A DNA stretch of 64,000 nucleotides from Vibrio casei (GCF_002218025.2 NZ_AP018680.1:2666001-2730000); one strand, 5' to 3'. Positions 1 through 10,155 are shown, numbered from the stretch's first letter. Program-made: numbers and translations. Notes: a model not told the origin generated them from the sequence alone.

Positions 1-387
1 CATACTCGAGATTCGATAGAGCAGACGCTAGAGATCCTAGAAAAAGAACAAGATGGAAACCTGACTGGTGTTTTCCATTGCTTTGGCGGCAGTGTAAAAC
101 AAGCACAAGCTATCAATGCATTGGGCTTTCACCTAGGCATTGGAGGCGTGTCCACATTTAAAAATGGCGGCATGGATAAAGTTATTCCTCACCTCGATTT
201 AAATTACATAATTTTAGAAACCGATTGCCCTTACCTTGCACCAACACCTCATAGAGGTAAACGTAATGAGCCCTCTTTTATGCCATTGGTCGCGCAACGT
301 ATTGCTGATTTGCGAGAAATGAGCATCGAAGGTGTCACACAGCTAACAGACCGAAACACTCATTCATTATTCAATTTAGAGCGTTAA
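1..387 (+). CDS. TatD-family metal-dependent DNase (3' part)
   Basis: The frame is open from the first base, so the gene begins upstream of the window and only the last 128 codons are present. The visible part carries C-terminal TatD hallmarks: HTRDS near the left edge, FHCFGGS, and ETDCPYLAP followed by PHRGKRNEPS. In the family these supply the metal-binding His and Asp residues of a TIM-barrel hydrolase with 3'-5' exonuclease activity. The internal TTG at 121 is not the start, because the conserved HTRD and HCFGG motifs lie before it. It converges on tatC rather than being co-transcribed with it. The stretch GIGGVSTFKNGG resembles, from memory, TatD proteins of Bacteroidetes more than E. 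coli TatD; that is an impression and was not aligned. Confidence 0.9.
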   Translation, partial: HTRDSIEQTLEILEKEQDGNLTGVFHCFGGSVKQAQAINALGFHLGIGGVSTFKNGGMDKVIPHLDLNYIILETDCPYLAPTPHRGKRNEPSFMPLVAQRIADLREMSIEGVTQLTDRNTHSLFNLER

Positions 388-423
388 TCTCTTTCCATCT
401 ATTTTGTTTCATATGAAACAAAA

Positions 424-449
424 AAGCGCAGCTGATATGAGCTGCGCTT
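424..449 (-). terminator. Rho-independent terminator of the tat gene block
   Basis: GCGCAGCT and AGCTGCGC form a perfect 8-bp stem around a 6-nt loop. Read on the minus strand, the stem is followed by a T-run (the A-run at 420-425). It lies 3' of tatC. On the plus strand the downstream sequence is A-rich, so it would end tatD transcripts less well. Confidence 0.8.
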
Positions 450-487
450 AAAAGATTAAAAATACGAGTACTTAAATCCTATTTAAA

Positions 488-1240
488 CTATTCGTCGTCC
501 TGATCGTCTTCCTTATTACGTGGTTTAGTGTAGAAACGTGAGAAGAACAAGCCTATCTCAAACAAAATACACATAGGTATTGCTAATAACGTTTGAGACA
601 CCAAATCCGGCGGTGTTAATAACATACCGACCACAAAAGCAATAACGATAATATAAGGTCGTTTTTCTGATAATGACTTGGTATCCGTAGCCCCTGTCCA
701 ACAAAGTAAAATAATCGCAACCGGCACTTCAAAAGCAATACCAAACGCCATAAACAATGAAAGCACAAAATCTAAATAACTGGATATATCAGTAGCAAAT
801 TCAACCCCCCCTAAAGAAATCGCCGTAAAAAAACTAAAAACAAGTGGGAATACCACAAAGTAAGCAAATGCGACACCACAGTAAAATAGTAATGAACTTG
901 ATATTAGCAAAGGAATAATTAAACGGCGCTCATGCTTATAAAGGCCAGGAGCGACAAATGCCCATATTTGATAGAGCACCAGAGGAACAGCAACAAATAC
1001 CGAAGCGACTAAAGTTAGCTTTAGTGGGGTAAAAAATGGTGAGGCGACATCCGTCGCAATCATTGTTGCACCGACAGGAAGGCGATCAATGAGTGGTGCT
1101 GATACAAATTCATAGATCTGGCTAGAAAACCAAACTAAACAAATAAATACCACTAGTACAGACGCTAAAGCTTTCAATATTCGATTTCTAAGCTCAATCA
1201 AGTGACTAATTAAAGGTTGAGCTTCTTCTTGAGTCGACAT
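488..1240 (-). CDS. tatC: Sec-independent protein translocase TatC
   Basis: TatC is the multispanning inner-membrane receptor that recognises twin-arginine signal peptides together with TatB. The protein is about 250 residues, usual for the family, and shows six hydrophobic segments. Near the N-terminus is [12 protein letters not shown], the conserved cytoplasmic segment, and after the second membrane span is [10 protein letters not shown] with the conserved Glu of the signal-peptide site. I chose the ATG at 1240 because TGAGG sits about 7 nt upstream; an in-frame TTG at 1252 would add four residues but places that ribosome-binding site inside the gene. It is the last gene of tatABC, about 73 bp after tatB, and is followed by a strong hairpin terminator. 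Confidence 0.97.
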   Translation of the reverse strand: MSTQEEAQPLISHLIELRNRILKALASVLVVFICLVWFSSQIYEFVSAPLIDRLPVGATMIATDVASPFFTPLKLTLVASVFVAVPLVLYQIWAFVAPGLYKHERRLIIPLLISSSLLFYCGVAFAYFVVFPLVFSFFTAISLGGVEFATDISSYLDFVLSLFMAFGIAFEVPVAIILLCWTGATDTKSLSEKRPYIIVIAFVVGMLLTPPDLVSQTLLAIPMCILFEIGLFFSRFYTKPRNKEDDQDDE

Positions 1241-1313
1241 GTAAAACCTCAATCATGAAACGCCTTACTCTGTAGTTTATAAGAGTGAGGCGCAATAAGT
1301 AAACGAACAATAT

Positions 1314-1736
1314 TTACTGGTTTTTATTTTGGGAAAGCGTGGGATCTTTTTTTTCTGATTCCAGACTTTCGGAAACATGTTCTGGTGAGCTTACACTTTC
1401 TAAATTAGATGTCTCTTGTGTCGAAGGCTCTTTGATCGAATTTTTTGCATAAGGGCGCTGAACATCTTGTGCGGCCTTTTTCAGTTCTTCAATCGAAGAT
1501 TGCAATTCAGGGGATAAATCTTTCATTCCCATTTGCTCTGCTTTACGAAGATTATCTTGTAACTCTTGGATTTTAAGTTCCTGAGACAATTCATCTTTAA
1601 CACTATTCGCCATGCTTTTTGCCGTACGAACAAACTTTGTCACACTGCGAATAGCAACGGGAAGCCGTTCAGGGCCAAGCACAACCAAGGCAACAACCGA
1701 GATTAATACCAGCTCCCAAAAACCGATATCAAACAC
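1314..1736 (-). CDS. tatB: Sec-independent protein translocase TatB
   Basis: TatB partners TatC in the twin-arginine signal-peptide receptor complex. The N-terminus ([20 protein letters not shown]) is the short membrane helix with the family's conserved Glu at position 8, followed by GPERLP and an amphipathic helix. The C-terminal half is polar, rich in Ser, Glu and Lys, and probably disordered, as is typical. Its 140 residues fall in the normal range. It begins only 3 nt after the tatA stop codon, so the two are almost certainly co-transcribed and translationally coupled. Confidence 0.96.
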   Translation of the reverse strand: MFDIGFWELVLISVVALVVLGPERLPVAIRSVTKFVRTAKSMANSVKDELSQELKIQELQDNLRKAEQMGMKDLSPELQSSIEELKKAAQDVQRPYAKNSIKEPSTQETSNLESVSSPEHVSESLESEKKDPTLSQNKNQ

Positions 1737-1739
1737 CGA

Positions 1740-1994
1740 TTAACCCTGCTCTTTTTCTTTTTTAGCTTCCGCTTCTGCGGCTGCGTCTACTTTAGCTTGA
1801 TCAATTGATTTAGTATCGAAGTCTGCATCTTTTTCTGTCGATTTAGCAGAAGCATCTTCATCGCTCATGGCTTTTTTAAAGCCTTTGACTGCTGAACCTA
1901 AATCACCACCGATACCACGTAGTTTCTTAGTACCAAATAACAAAACTACGATGACAACAATGATCAAAAGTTGCCAAATACTAATTCCGCCCAT
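1740..1994 (-). CDS. tatA: Sec-independent protein translocase TatA
   Basis: TatA polymerises to form the transport site of the twin-arginine pathway. Its 84 residues show the canonical order: N-terminal membrane helix ([20 protein letters not shown]), [14 protein letters not shown] hinge with the conserved Phe-Gly, amphipathic helix with the FKKAM segment, then an acidic and Lys/Ala-rich tail. An upstream GAGG-type ribosome-binding site is present. Gene order ubiB-tatA-tatB-tatC on the same strand is common in gammaproteobacteria. The 57-bp gap after ubiB could hold a promoter but none is obvious. Confidence 0.97.
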   Translation of the reverse strand: MGGISIWQLLIIVVIVVLLFGTKKLRGIGGDLGSAVKGFKKAMSDEDASAKSTEKDADFDTKSIDQAKVDAAAEAEAKKEKEQG

Positions 1995-2051
1995 GTTCTT
2001 TACCTCGGGTCAAATAAAAAGAAACACATATTAATGTGCATTGTTTACGTT

Positions 2052-3695
2052 TTAATTACGGTAAGCACGCCAACTTGCCAACCAAGAAATAAGGCCTACT
2101 GCGGCAAAACCACCAGATAGCCCTAAATGCCAGTCTGAATGACTTAACTGCAATACTGCTGAGCATACGATTAATGTTGCCCCAATGCCAAATAAAAATA
2201 GACCGGTTGTTTGCTTTCTTTTGTTTGCGGAATATAGGACAAAGTAACGTGCTACATTTTGATCTAAATCACGACCTCGCTTTAAAGTTTCATACAATAA
2301 CTCTGGTAGCTCTGGTAGTTTTTCTGCCCATAATGGTGCTTTATCTTTAACTGCATTAAATACTGCTTTCGGTCCAACTTGGTCCATCATCCATTTTTCA
2401 AGAAATGGTTTTGCTGTCTGCCATAAATCTAGCTGTGGATATAACTGTCGACCAAGTCCTTCCACGTACAATAATGTTTTTTGTAATAATACTAATTGTG
2501 GCTGCACTTCCATGTTAAATCGACGCGCAGTATTAAATAAGTTTAGTAGGACATGACCAAAGGAGATCTCACACAAGGGTTTAGCAAAAATAGGTTCGCA
2601 TACCGTTCTTATCGCCGATTCAAAATCAACAATATTGGTATCAGGCGGAACCCAACCAGAATCAACATGTAATTGTGCCACTCGACGATAATCACGGTTG
2701 AAAAAGGCTAAGAAGTTTTCGGCTAAATATCGTTTGTCTTCATTATTAAGCGTACCAACAATCCCACAATCTAACCCTATCCACATTGGATTTTCTGGCG
2801 TATTCCAAGAAATAAAAACATTGCCTGGGTGCATATCGGCATGAAAAAAACTGTCTCTAAACACTTGAGTGAAAAAGACGGTTACCCCCTTTTCAGCCAA
2901 TAATTTCATATTAACATTATGAGACGATAACGTTTTAATATCTGAAACTTGAATACCATAAATTCGTTCGGACACCATGAGATGTTCACTGCTGAGGTCC
3001 ATCAATATCTCTGGAAAATATAAATCATCACTTCCTGAAAAATTTCTTTTTAACTGTAACCCATTCGCCGCTTCACAGCGTAAATCCAACTCACTCAGCA
3101 ATGTCCTTTCGTATTCTCCGACGACCTCAACCGGCTTTAAACGTCGAGCATCAGGCATGAATTTAGCGACAATTTTTGCCATTCGATACATTAGCTTCAG
3201 ATCAGCATGGATAACGGGCTTGATATCAGGGCGAATTACTTTAAGAACGATTTCTTGTCCGGTCTCTTTGACTTTTGCTGTATGCACTTGTGCTATAGAG
3301 GCCGAGGCTAATGGCTCTATATCAAACTCATCAAACCATTGCTCAACAGGGCCACCAAGTGACTTTTCAATTTGTTGTTTCGCGAGCTTTCCATCAAAAG
3401 GACTCACTTTATCTTGTAGTAATGCAAGCGGATCCGCGATGTAATCAGGAAAAAGATCTCGTCGAGTTGACATCATTTGTCCAAACTTAATCCAAACAGG
3501 ACCAAGCTCTTGGAGAGCTAAACGTAAACGTTGCCCAACATCTTTATCTCTATGTTTTCGACGAATCCAAAAAGCCAATTTTAATGCACGGCGTGGCCAT
3601 TTAACTAATTCATGATCGGGTAATAAATCATCTAAACCATATTCTAATTGAATTTGAATGATTCTATATAGGCGACGTATCTCGGTTAATGTCAT
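2052..3695 (-). CDS. ubiB: Ubiquinone biosynthesis atypical kinase/ATPase UbiB
   Basis: UbiB is an ADCK/COQ8-type protein-kinase-like ATPase needed for ubiquinone synthesis at the inner membrane. The 547 residues match E. coli UbiB in length. Family motifs are visible: [11 protein letters not shown] at 70-80 (the KxGQ motif that covers the active site), the Ala-rich loop SASIAQVH at 131-138, LKVIRP around 151-156 (nucleotide-binding Lys), [10 protein letters not shown] at 283-292 and GLDCGIVG at 307-314 (metal-binding Asp). Two C-terminal hydrophobic segments anchor it in the membrane. Its ATG overlaps the ubiJ stop by 4 nt (ATGA), so translation is probably coupled. Confidence 0.97.
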   Translation of the reverse strand: MTLTEIRRLYRIIQIQLEYGLDDLLPDHELVKWPRRALKLAFWIRRKHRDKDVGQRLRLALQELGPVWIKFGQMMSTRRDLFPDYIADPLALLQDKVSPFDGKLAKQQIEKSLGGPVEQWFDEFDIEPLASASIAQVHTAKVKETGQEIVLKVIRPDIKPVIHADLKLMYRMAKIVAKFMPDARRLKPVEVVGEYERTLLSELDLRCEAANGLQLKRNFSGSDDLYFPEILMDLSSEHLMVSERIYGIQVSDIKTLSSHNVNMKLLAEKGVTVFFTQVFRDSFFHADMHPGNVFISWNTPENPMWIGLDCGIVGTLNNEDKRYLAENFLAFFNRDYRRVAQLHVDSGWVPPDTNIVDFESAIRTVCEPIFAKPLCEISFGHVLLNLFNTARRFNMEVQPQLVLLQKTLLYVEGLGRQLYPQLDLWQTAKPFLEKWMMDQVGPKAVFNAVKDKAPLWAEKLPELPELLYETLKRGRDLDQNVARYFVLYSANKRKQTTGLFLFGIGATLIVCSAVLQLSHSDWHLGLSGGFAAVGLISWLASWRAYRN

Positions 3696-4297
3696 GAATT
3701 CGATACCAAACGATTAATGCGTTGTTCTATGCGACCACATTGGCTGACCACATCATCAACTTGGTCACAGAATGCCGCCACCTCTAAGCCATTAGGAGCG
3801 ACTTGCCACTCTTGTGTTAATACTGTGCCGAGTTTTTTCTGTTGGCTTTGTAAACTAGACTTACACCAATCAAGGTGGCTTTTTGCTCCTTGAACGAAAA
3901 CATGCGCAACCACATCTCCCGTCACTCGAGACAACCACTCTTCAATATCGGGTTTAATATCCGAAATCAATTGAGAAAATTTCTGAGCAAGTTGAATGTC
4001 ACCTTCTAGAACAAGCTTATCTTGCTTAATTAATTGCGTGATATTGGCTTGCTCTTTCAATTGTGGCAAGACAGAAAGGGTTAAGCTGAGATAACAATCC
4101 GGCTGTCCTTCATACTGACTTAATACATCCACTTGGTGACTGAATACAAAAATCAATTGACGATTTAATTCTTGTAGGTGGATATGAATCACTTTGCCTT
4201 TTAAGCGCGCAACCTGTTGTTGATATTGTGTTTCATCATTAATTAAGCGATTAAAAGAGGTTTCAATTAGCCCCGTAACGAGTGGTTCAAATGGCAT
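3692..4297 (-). CDS. ubiJ: Ubiquinone biosynthesis accessory factor UbiJ (SCP2 domain)
   Basis: UbiJ binds lipid through an SCP2 domain and, with UbiK, supports the soluble ubiquinone-synthesis complex. The 201-residue product begins [19 protein letters not shown], typical of the family, and carries an SCP2-like region in its first half, with [14 protein letters not shown] near residue 105-118. The C-terminal part is predicted helical, probably a coiled coil. It lies between ubiE and ubiB, its usual place in gammaproteobacteria, with 25 nt after ubiE and a 4-nt overlap with ubiB. Confidence 0.92.
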   Translation of the reverse strand: MPFEPLVTGLIETSFNRLINDETQYQQQVARLKGKVIHIHLQELNRQLIFVFSHQVDVLSQYEGQPDCYLSLTLSVLPQLKEQANITQLIKQDKLVLEGDIQLAQKFSQLISDIKPDIEEWLSRVTGDVVAHVFVQGAKSHLDWCKSSLQSQQKKLGTVLTQEWQVAPNGLEVAAFCDQVDDVVSQCGRIEQRINRLVSNS

Positions 4298-4322
4298 AAG
4301 CCGTCCTTAACATAACCAATTA

Positions 4323-5108
4323 TTAAAACTTATATCCGCGGTGTAAGGCAACGATACCGCCGGTTAAGTTGAAGTATTTTGTTTGATCAAAGCCTGCATT
4401 TTCCATCATACCTTTCAACGTTTCTTGATCAGGATGCATTCGAATAGATTCAGCCAAGTAACGGTAGCTATCAGCATCATTCACAATTGCTTGACCAATT
4501 CTTGGTAATAAGTGGAATGAATACAAATCATAAACCTTTGATAAAGCCTCTACCTTCGGCTTAGAAAACTCGAGTACCAACAAGCGACCGCCTGGTTTAA
4601 GTACCCGAAACATCGAACGTAAAGCTTTATCTTGATCGGTGACATTTCTCAAACCAAAGCTAATGGTAATACAGTCAAAGTAATCATCTGGAAATGGTAA
4701 TTCTTCAGCGTTAGCCTGTACATAATGTACATTACCAATAATACCGAGATCGCGTAATTTATCGCGTCCAACATTAAGCATTGAATTATTAATATCAGCC
4801 AAAATCACCTGACCAGCATCACCAACGATACGTGAAAATTTCGCGGTAAGATCACCAGTACCACCAGCTAAATCTAAAATGCGCTGCCCCGGTCGAGCAC
4901 CACTGCAATCGATAGTAAATCGCTTCCAAATACGGTGAATCCCCCCAGACATGAGATCATTCATAATGTCGTATTTCGCCGCAACTGAGTGAAAGACCTC
5001 AGCAACTTTTTCTACTTTTTGCTCTTTGGCAACAGTAGTAAAACCAAAATGTGTTGTGTCATTTCGTGGTGTATTCACGTTATCTGATTGTATGTGCTTA
5101 TCCGTCAT
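4323..5108 (-). CDS. ubiE: Ubiquinone/menaquinone C-methyltransferase UbiE
   Basis: UbiE is a SAM-dependent methyltransferase acting on the quinone ring in both ubiquinone and menaquinone synthesis. Motif [16 protein letters not shown], spans about residues 77-91; the UbiE signatures [17 protein letters not shown] and [19 protein letters not shown] follow. The ending LHRGYKF is identical to that of E. coli UbiE as I remember it. At 261 residues it is about ten longer at the N-terminus than the E. coli protein, before the conserved [13 protein letters not shown]. It is the first gene of ubiE-ubiJ-ubiB and is followed downstream by the tat genes. Confidence 0.98.
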   Translation of the reverse strand: MTDKHIQSDNVNTPRNDTTHFGFTTVAKEQKVEKVAEVFHSVAAKYDIMNDLMSGGIHRIWKRFTIDCSGARPGQRILDLAGGTGDLTAKFSRIVGDAGQVILADINNSMLNVGRDKLRDLGIIGNVHYVQANAEELPFPDDYFDCITISFGLRNVTDQDKALRSMFRVLKPGGRLLVLEFSKPKVEALSKVYDLYSFHLLPRIGQAIVNDADSYRYLAESIRMHPDQETLKGMMENAGFDQTKYFNLTGGIVALHRGYKF

Positions 5109-5159
5109 GTTTACCAGTACTCCAACTTAGATACAGATGCGAGCTAATTCTAATTACGG

Positions 5160-6677
5160 TTAGTTTACTTTATCCTCAATCACTTGTCTGTGCTTGTCAG
5201 AGTCATTTTGCGCAATTTCAGTGATTTCCTGACTGATGCTTTTTTTAACTTCTACGCCTAACTCTTTAAATCCTTCAGCTTGACGAATTAGATTACCTCG
5301 TCCAGTCGATAATTTATTCATCGCACCTTGATAACTATTTTGTGCTCGATTTAACGCCTGACCAACGGCTTCCATATCATCAACAAATAAGCGCATTTTG
5401 TCGTACAATTTACTGGCACGTTCTGCGATTAACTTCGCGTTTTGATTCTGCCTTTCATTACGCCATAAATTATTAATTGTTCGCAATGCCACAAGTAAGG
5501 TGGTCGGGCTCACCACAATGATATTTTGTTCTAGCGCATCTCGTACGAGACTTGGATCTTTCTCTATTGCCAATTGAAAAGCAGGTTCAATAGGAATAAA
5601 CATTAGGACATAATCTAGCGACGTAATTCCTTTTAATTGCTGATAATTTTTTTGACTAAGCAACTTAATATGACTACGCATTGAAACTAAATGTTCATTT
5701 AATGCCCTTTCTTTTTGTCCTTCATTTTCCGCATTAAAATAGCGTTCGAAAGCCACCAGCGTCATCTTAGAATCAATAATGACTTGCTTATTTTCCGGTA
5801 GATTAACAATGACATCCGGTTGATAACGCTTGCCGATATGCGGATGATTCAAACTAACTTGAGTCAGATATTCATGGCCCTCACGTAATCCTGAGTCTTG
5901 TAGCACTTTAGCAAGTACAACTTCCCCCCAGTTGCCCTGCTGCTTATTATCGCCTTTTAATGCCTGTGTTAAATTTACTGCGTCTTGAGCCATTTGTTCA
6001 TTCAGTTTTTGCAACTGTTTAATCTCGTGCACTAAAGTATGGCGCTCTTTCGCTTCCGAATGAAAATTATCTGAGACTTGTTTTTTAAATCCACTTAACT
6101 GTTCTTTTAATGGTGATAATAAGCTGTCTAAGCTTTGCTTATTTTGTTCATCAACACTTTTTACTTTCGTATCAAAAAGCTGATTGGCTAAACTTTCAAA
6201 CTCAACTTTTAACCGATTTTCTGCTTTTTCTAATAACTCCAGCTTCTCTTGAGATGAGCGTTTTTCTTCTTCATGTCTAGCACTTTGCTCTCTCATCATT
6301 GCGCTCAATTCATGATTGGTTGAACGTAACGTCTCATGCTGCTGCTGAAGATCACGAATGTCTTTTTGCAAGGTTTCAAGAAACACCAATCTTTCATTGG
6401 CCGCCATTAATTGACCATATGACTTTCGAGCTTCAAATTCGGATTTATCTCTTTCTAAATCCAGCGCTTCAAGTTCTTTATGACTTTGTTCTAGCTCATT
6501 TTTAAGTTGTTGAATTTTTTGGTATTGCGTTTGTAAATCCGATTGATGTTGTTGAGTTAATAATTCAACCTTATGTAAATAACGGCTTCTCAACCATAGG
6601 TTGACCGCAACCAAAATTATTAGGATTACTATTAGAAAAAGCCCAATCAAATCGTTACTATCATTAAACCACTGCAT
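5160..6677 (-). CDS. rmuC: DNA recombination protein RmuC
   Basis: RmuC-family proteins carry a PD-(D/E)XK-like nuclease fold and limit inversions at short inverted repeats in E. coli. The protein has one N-terminal membrane segment (LIGLFLIVILIILVAVNLWL), a long Gln/Glu/Lys-rich coiled coil to about residue 190, then the conserved RmuC domain with NWGEVVLAKVLQDSGL, the VIVNLPENKQVIIDSK segment and FIPIEPAF. I chose the ATG at 6677 because AGGG lies 5 nt upstream; a GTG at 6683 adds only two residues. It lies upstream of ubiE with about 50 bp between, and is divergent from the EamA permease gene. Confidence 0.94.
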   Translation of the reverse strand: MQWFNDSNDLIGLFLIVILIILVAVNLWLRSRYLHKVELLTQQHQSDLQTQYQKIQQLKNELEQSHKELEALDLERDKSEFEARKSYGQLMAANERLVFLETLQKDIRDLQQQHETLRSTNHELSAMMREQSARHEEEKRSSQEKLELLEKAENRLKVEFESLANQLFDTKVKSVDEQNKQSLDSLLSPLKEQLSGFKKQVSDNFHSEAKERHTLVHEIKQLQKLNEQMAQDAVNLTQALKGDNKQQGNWGEVVLAKVLQDSGLREGHEYLTQVSLNHPHIGKRYQPDVIVNLPENKQVIIDSKMTLVAFERYFNAENEGQKERALNEHLVSMRSHIKLLSQKNYQQLKGITSLDYVLMFIPIEPAFQLAIEKDPSLVRDALEQNIIVVSPTTLLVALRTINNLWRNERQNQNAKLIAERASKLYDKMRLFVDDMEAVGQALNRAQNSYQGAMNKLSTGRGNLIRQAEGFKELGVEVKKSISQEITEIAQNDSDKHRQVIEDKVN

Positions 6678-6781
6678 AAGCACCCTTTTATCATTTCATT
6701 CGTTTATACAGATCATATTCAATACTGGATAAATGTCCAGTTAACTGTAAACTTACTTGCTCTAATCAGGATTATTAATTT

Positions 6782-7681
6782 ATGGCTTCTCCAACAAATA
6801 CAGAGCGTAAGGCGATCATTTATGGCCTTACTGCTGTTTTACTTTGGTCTACAGTTGCCACAGCGTTTAAATTAACCTTGCAGCAATTGAGCCCAATTCA
6901 AATGCTCTTTATTGCAAGCTTAGTATCGACTTGTACCCTTATCATTATTTGCGCTTGTAACCGAACCTTGCCCCAAATCACATCCACCTTTTTAAGTAAC
7001 CCTAGCTATTTTTTGCTGTTAGGACTGATTAACCCTTTGGGCTATTACTTAATTTTATTTAAAGCCTACGATTTATTACCTGCCTCACAAGCCCAACCTC
7101 TAAATTACAGTTGGGCTATTACGCTAACCTTAATGGCTGCACTGTTTTTGGGGCACAAAATACGTAAGAAAGATTGGGTAGCTTGCGGATTAGGCTATTT
7201 AGGCGTACTCATTATTGCCACTAAAGGTGATCTATTCTCTTTACAATTTGATAGTCCATTAGGCGTTGGATTAGCATTATTATCGACTTTATTATGGGCC
7301 GGATATTGGATACTTAACGCACGTAATAAAGCCAACCCTATCATCGTTGTATTGTTGGGCTTTGTTGTGTCATTGCCCTTTTCGGGAGCGTTAGTTTGGT
7401 ATGAAGGCTTTGAATGGCAAGAAGTAACTGGAAGGGGGTGGCTAGCCGTCATTTATGTCGGGTTGTTTGAAATGGGCATTACATTTGTTGCTTGGCTTAC
7501 AGCATTAAAGAATACTAAAAATACTTCTCGAATCAGTAACTTAATATTTCTATCACCGTTTATTTCTTTAATGCTGCTTGCTAAAATTATTGGCGAGACA
7601 ATATATATATCGACAATTATAGGATTGATATTTATTTTATTAGGATTGGCTATTCAACAGATAAAATTGGGTGATAAATAA
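6782..7681 (+). CDS. DMT-superfamily permease (EamA family)
   Basis: The 299-residue protein is almost wholly hydrophobic and fits ten transmembrane helices arranged as two EamA repeats (about residues 10-145 and 155-292). The first repeat has the usual opening GLTAVLLWSTVATAFKL and the second ends with IGLIFILLGLAIQQ. Such permeases export amino acids, metabolites or drugs; the substrate cannot be told from sequence. An AGGA lies about 10 nt before the ATG. It is a single-gene unit divergent from rmuC, and its 3' end faces tsrA 56 bp away. Confidence 0.9.
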   Translation: MASPTNTERKAIIYGLTAVLLWSTVATAFKLTLQQLSPIQMLFIASLVSTCTLIIICACNRTLPQITSTFLSNPSYFLLLGLINPLGYYLILFKAYDLLPASQAQPLNYSWAITLTLMAALFLGHKIRKKDWVACGLGYLGVLIIATKGDLFSLQFDSPLGVGLALLSTLLWAGYWILNARNKANPIIVVLLGFVVSLPFSGALVWYEGFEWQEVTGRGWLAVIYVGLFEMGITFVAWLTALKNTKNTSRISNLIFLSPFISLMLLAKIIGETIYISTIIGLIFILLGLAIQQIKLGDK

Positions 7682-7737
7682 CGTTAAATCAATAGTTTAA
7701 AAGTAGAAGGCTTGTCTGATAAAAATATATCTGTACT

Positions 7738-8025
7738 TTATTTTTTGCTTTCAATATAACTTTTAAGATCTTCAACTGAAATGCCTTCCGCTTTTAAATC
7801 ATTGGCTATTTTCTGAATATGCTCACCTTTGCGCGATTCTAAAACAACTTGAAACTGATAAATAATATCTCTTAGCAATTCTAAAGGTACCTGCTTCGCT
7901 GCACTTCTAACACGGTCTTCACTTTGGTTTCCTAATTGGATTAACAATTTACCAAACATAACCTTTTCAGGACTTTCATCCAATTGCTCTAAAATTCGAG
8001 CCATTTCATAAGTAGTTAGTGACAT
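7738..8025 (-). CDS. tsrA: TsrA-like H-NS-type global regulator
   Basis: A 95-residue, mostly helical, charged protein (MSLTTYEMARILEQLDES at the start, KAEGISVEDLKSYIESKK at the end). Length, composition and position fit TsrA, a Vibrio regulator with partial resemblance to H-NS that represses type VI secretion and virulence genes in V. cholerae; there, too, I recall it lying between the aminopeptidase P/thi genes and rmuC/ubiE. The C-terminal part resembles the short H-NS DNA-binding region only weakly. It is transcribed alone, divergent from the aminopeptidase gene. The identification rests on recall and synteny, not on an alignment; an H-NS-like protein of another subfamily is the main alternative. 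Confidence 0.75.
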   Translation of the reverse strand: MSLTTYEMARILEQLDESPEKVMFGKLLIQLGNQSEDRVRSAAKQVPLELLRDIIYQFQVVLESRKGEHIQKIANDLKAEGISVEDLKSYIESKK

Positions 8026-8358
8026 ATAAAATATAATATTCCAGTAGTTTTAAATATAGAAAGGGGGGAGTCGCGAATGTAAGTTAAATATACGCTCGAT
8101 TTTCAGTTTAGCCAATTATAATTCGTATATTCAATGTTAAAATTTAATCTCAAAAGTGTCTATAGACATGTCATTTTACAAAGCTTTGCAAATCTATCTC
8201 ATCTAGAAATTCTTTTCCGCTATATATCAATTTTTCATAGTTGTTTTCATTACAGATTATAAGCATGGTGGTAGTATCAAACCACTAAATTTACATCTAT
8301 GGCTATATGGAAAGAGCGACCAATAAAGCTTTCCTATATGAAGATAAGGATAATCAAG
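8026..8358. other. AT-rich divergent intergenic region with short palindrome
   Basis: This 333-bp stretch separates tsrA (minus) from the aminopeptidase gene (plus) and must hold both promoters. It contains the 12-bp perfect palindrome TGTCTATAGACA at 8157-8168, a possible operator. The upstream in-frame codons at 8299-8358 are probably leader, not coding. No RNA gene or other element was recognised. Confidence 0.5.
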
Positions 8359-10155
8359 ATGAAAAAAGAAATTCTAAATCGTATTGAGCGTTTACGCCAG
8401 TGGCTAATAAAAAATGACTACGATGCAATCATCATTCCTCACGAAGATGAATTTCTCGGCGAATATATTCCCGAACATAATGAACGCCTCGCTTATATCT
8501 CAGGATTTGTTGGTTCAGCAGGCGCAGCCATCATCACACAGGAACAAGCTGCTATTTTTGTCGATGGCCGTTATACGATTCAAGTTACAAAGCAAACACC
8601 AAATGACGTTTTCTCTTACCATCATTTAATTCAAGAGCCACCATTAACTTGGGCTACCCAGAACCTAAAGCAAGGTGCCCGCTTAGCTATCGATCCTAAA
8701 ATGCACTCAGCTACATGGTTTGAAAAAGCATCGCAACAATTATCTGGCCATTTGAATACAATCAGTGTCGATCAAAATCCAATTGATACAATTTGGCAAG
8801 ATCGCCCTGATCCGATTGAATCCACGATGCGATTGATGGATCTGGAATTAGTAGGTCAATCGAGTGAGGCAAAACGTCAGCACATTGCGGACACTCTTTT
8901 ACACACCAATATCGATGCTGCGCTTCTTACCCAATTAGATTCTATTTGTTGGTTGCTCAATATTCGCGGGTTAGATGTTTCTCGTCTGCCAGTACTATTA
9001 AGTCATGCCATTATTCATCAAGATTCAAGCGTAGATTTCTTTATCGCTGCTCATCGTATTCCTAGTGACTTCACTCAACATGTTGGCCCAAATGTACGAG
9101 TGCATGAACCGCAGGATCTTGAGAAGATTTTAGCCACTCTCGCCAATAAGCAAGTGCTGGTTGATCCAAACACCAGTAACGCATGGTTTACTCTGACCTT
9201 ACAAAAGCATAATGCCATTATCCATCCTGCAGCCGATCCATGCTTACTCGTTAAAGCTTGTAAAAACTCAGTAGAAGCACAAGGGATGATCAATTGCCAT
9301 GTACGTGATGGTGTTGCCATGGTGAGCTTTTTAAGTTGGCTAGATAAAGAAGTGGAACAAGGTCAAATGCATGATGAAGATGTTCTGGCGACCAAACTTC
9401 AATACTATCGCGAACAAGACTCAACGCTTGCTGACTTAAGTTTCGATACTATTTCCGCCGCTGGCAGTAATGCGGCAATGTGTCATTACAATCATGCTGA
9501 TCAGCCTGAATTTGGCAAACTGTCACTCAACAGTTTGTACTTAGTAGATTCGGGTGGTCAATATCAAGATGGCACTACGGATATCACACGTACCGTGGCG
9601 ATTGGGCAACCAAGTGACTTCATGAAACAACAATTTACTTTGGTGCTAAAAGGTCATATTGCTTTGGCAAGTGCACGCTTTCCAAAAGGCACAACTGGCA
9701 GCCAACTCGATGTGTTAGCTCGCCAATTCTTGTGGGCAAAAGGTTACAATTACGATCATGGTACTGGTCATGGTGTTGGTCACTTCCTAAGTGTACATGA
9801 AGGGCCACAACGTATTTCCCCAGCTTACAACGGCGTAGCTCTACAAGCTGGTATGGTAGTTTCCAATGAACCGGGTTACTACCGTACCGATGAATTTGGT
9901 ATTCGTATCGAGAACTTGGAACTGATTAGTAATGTTGAGTCGGCTGGCGATCTTGAAGTACTTGGTTTTCAATCTTTAACTCGTTGCCCAATTGATACTC
10001 GAGCGATCAATATTGATATGTTAAACCGCCCTGAGTTAGCTTGGTTAAACGACTATCATCAAAAAGTGTGGAGCGATTTAAGTCCTCTGGTTGAAGGTGA
10101 AGTGAAAGCGTGGTTAGAACAAGCGACCTCCCCTTTGTCTTATGACGCAAGTTAA
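8359..10155 (+). CDS. Xaa-Pro aminopeptidase (aminopeptidase P, M24B)
   Basis: A long-type aminopeptidase P, which removes an N-terminal residue preceding proline. Two creatinase-like N-terminal domains precede the pita-bread catalytic domain. Counting from the ATG at 8359, metal ligands are visible as D397 and D408 in VDSGGQYQDGTTDITRT, H471 in HGTGHGVGH, E504 in SNEPGYY and E518 in IRIENLE. The 598-residue length fits the long bacterial/eukaryotic cytosolic form. I chose 8359 because AAGGA stands about 9 nt upstream and the protein then begins MKKEILNRIERLRQWL as homologues do; the longer frame from 8299 adds 20 unlikely residues. A bidirectional-looking terminator follows. Confidence 0.92.
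   Translation: MKKEILNRIERLRQWLIKNDYDAIIIPHEDEFLGEYIPEHNERLAYISGFVGSAGAAIITQEQAAIFVDGRYTIQVTKQTPNDVFSYHHLIQEPPLTWATQNLKQGARLAIDPKMHSATWFEKASQQLSGHLNTISVDQNPIDTIWQDRPDPIESTMRLMDLELVGQSSEAKRQHIADTLLHTNIDAALLTQLDSICWLLNIRGLDVSRLPVLLSHAIIHQDSSVDFFIAAHRIPSDFTQHVGPNVRVHEPQDLEKILATLANKQVLVDPNTSNAWFTLTLQKHNAIIHPAADPCLLVKACKNSVEAQGMINCHVRDGVAMVSFLSWLDKEVEQGQMHDEDVLATKLQYYREQDSTLADLSFDTISAAGSNAAMCHYNHADQPEFGKLSLNSLYLVDSGGQYQDGTTDITRTVAIGQPSDFMKQQFTLVLKGHIALASARFPKGTTGSQLDVLARQFLWAKGYNYDHGTGHGVGHFLSVHEGPQRISPAYNGVALQAGMVVSNEPGYYRTDEFGIRIENLELISNVESAGDLEVLGFQSLTRCPIDTRAINIDMLNRPELAWLNDYHQKVWSDLSPLVEGEVKAWLEQATSPLSYDAS

Noticed and set aside
2977..3444. A 155-codon plus-strand frame
   Set aside because: It is antisense to ubiB, whose reading frame and motifs are unambiguous; codon pattern is that of a shadow frame.
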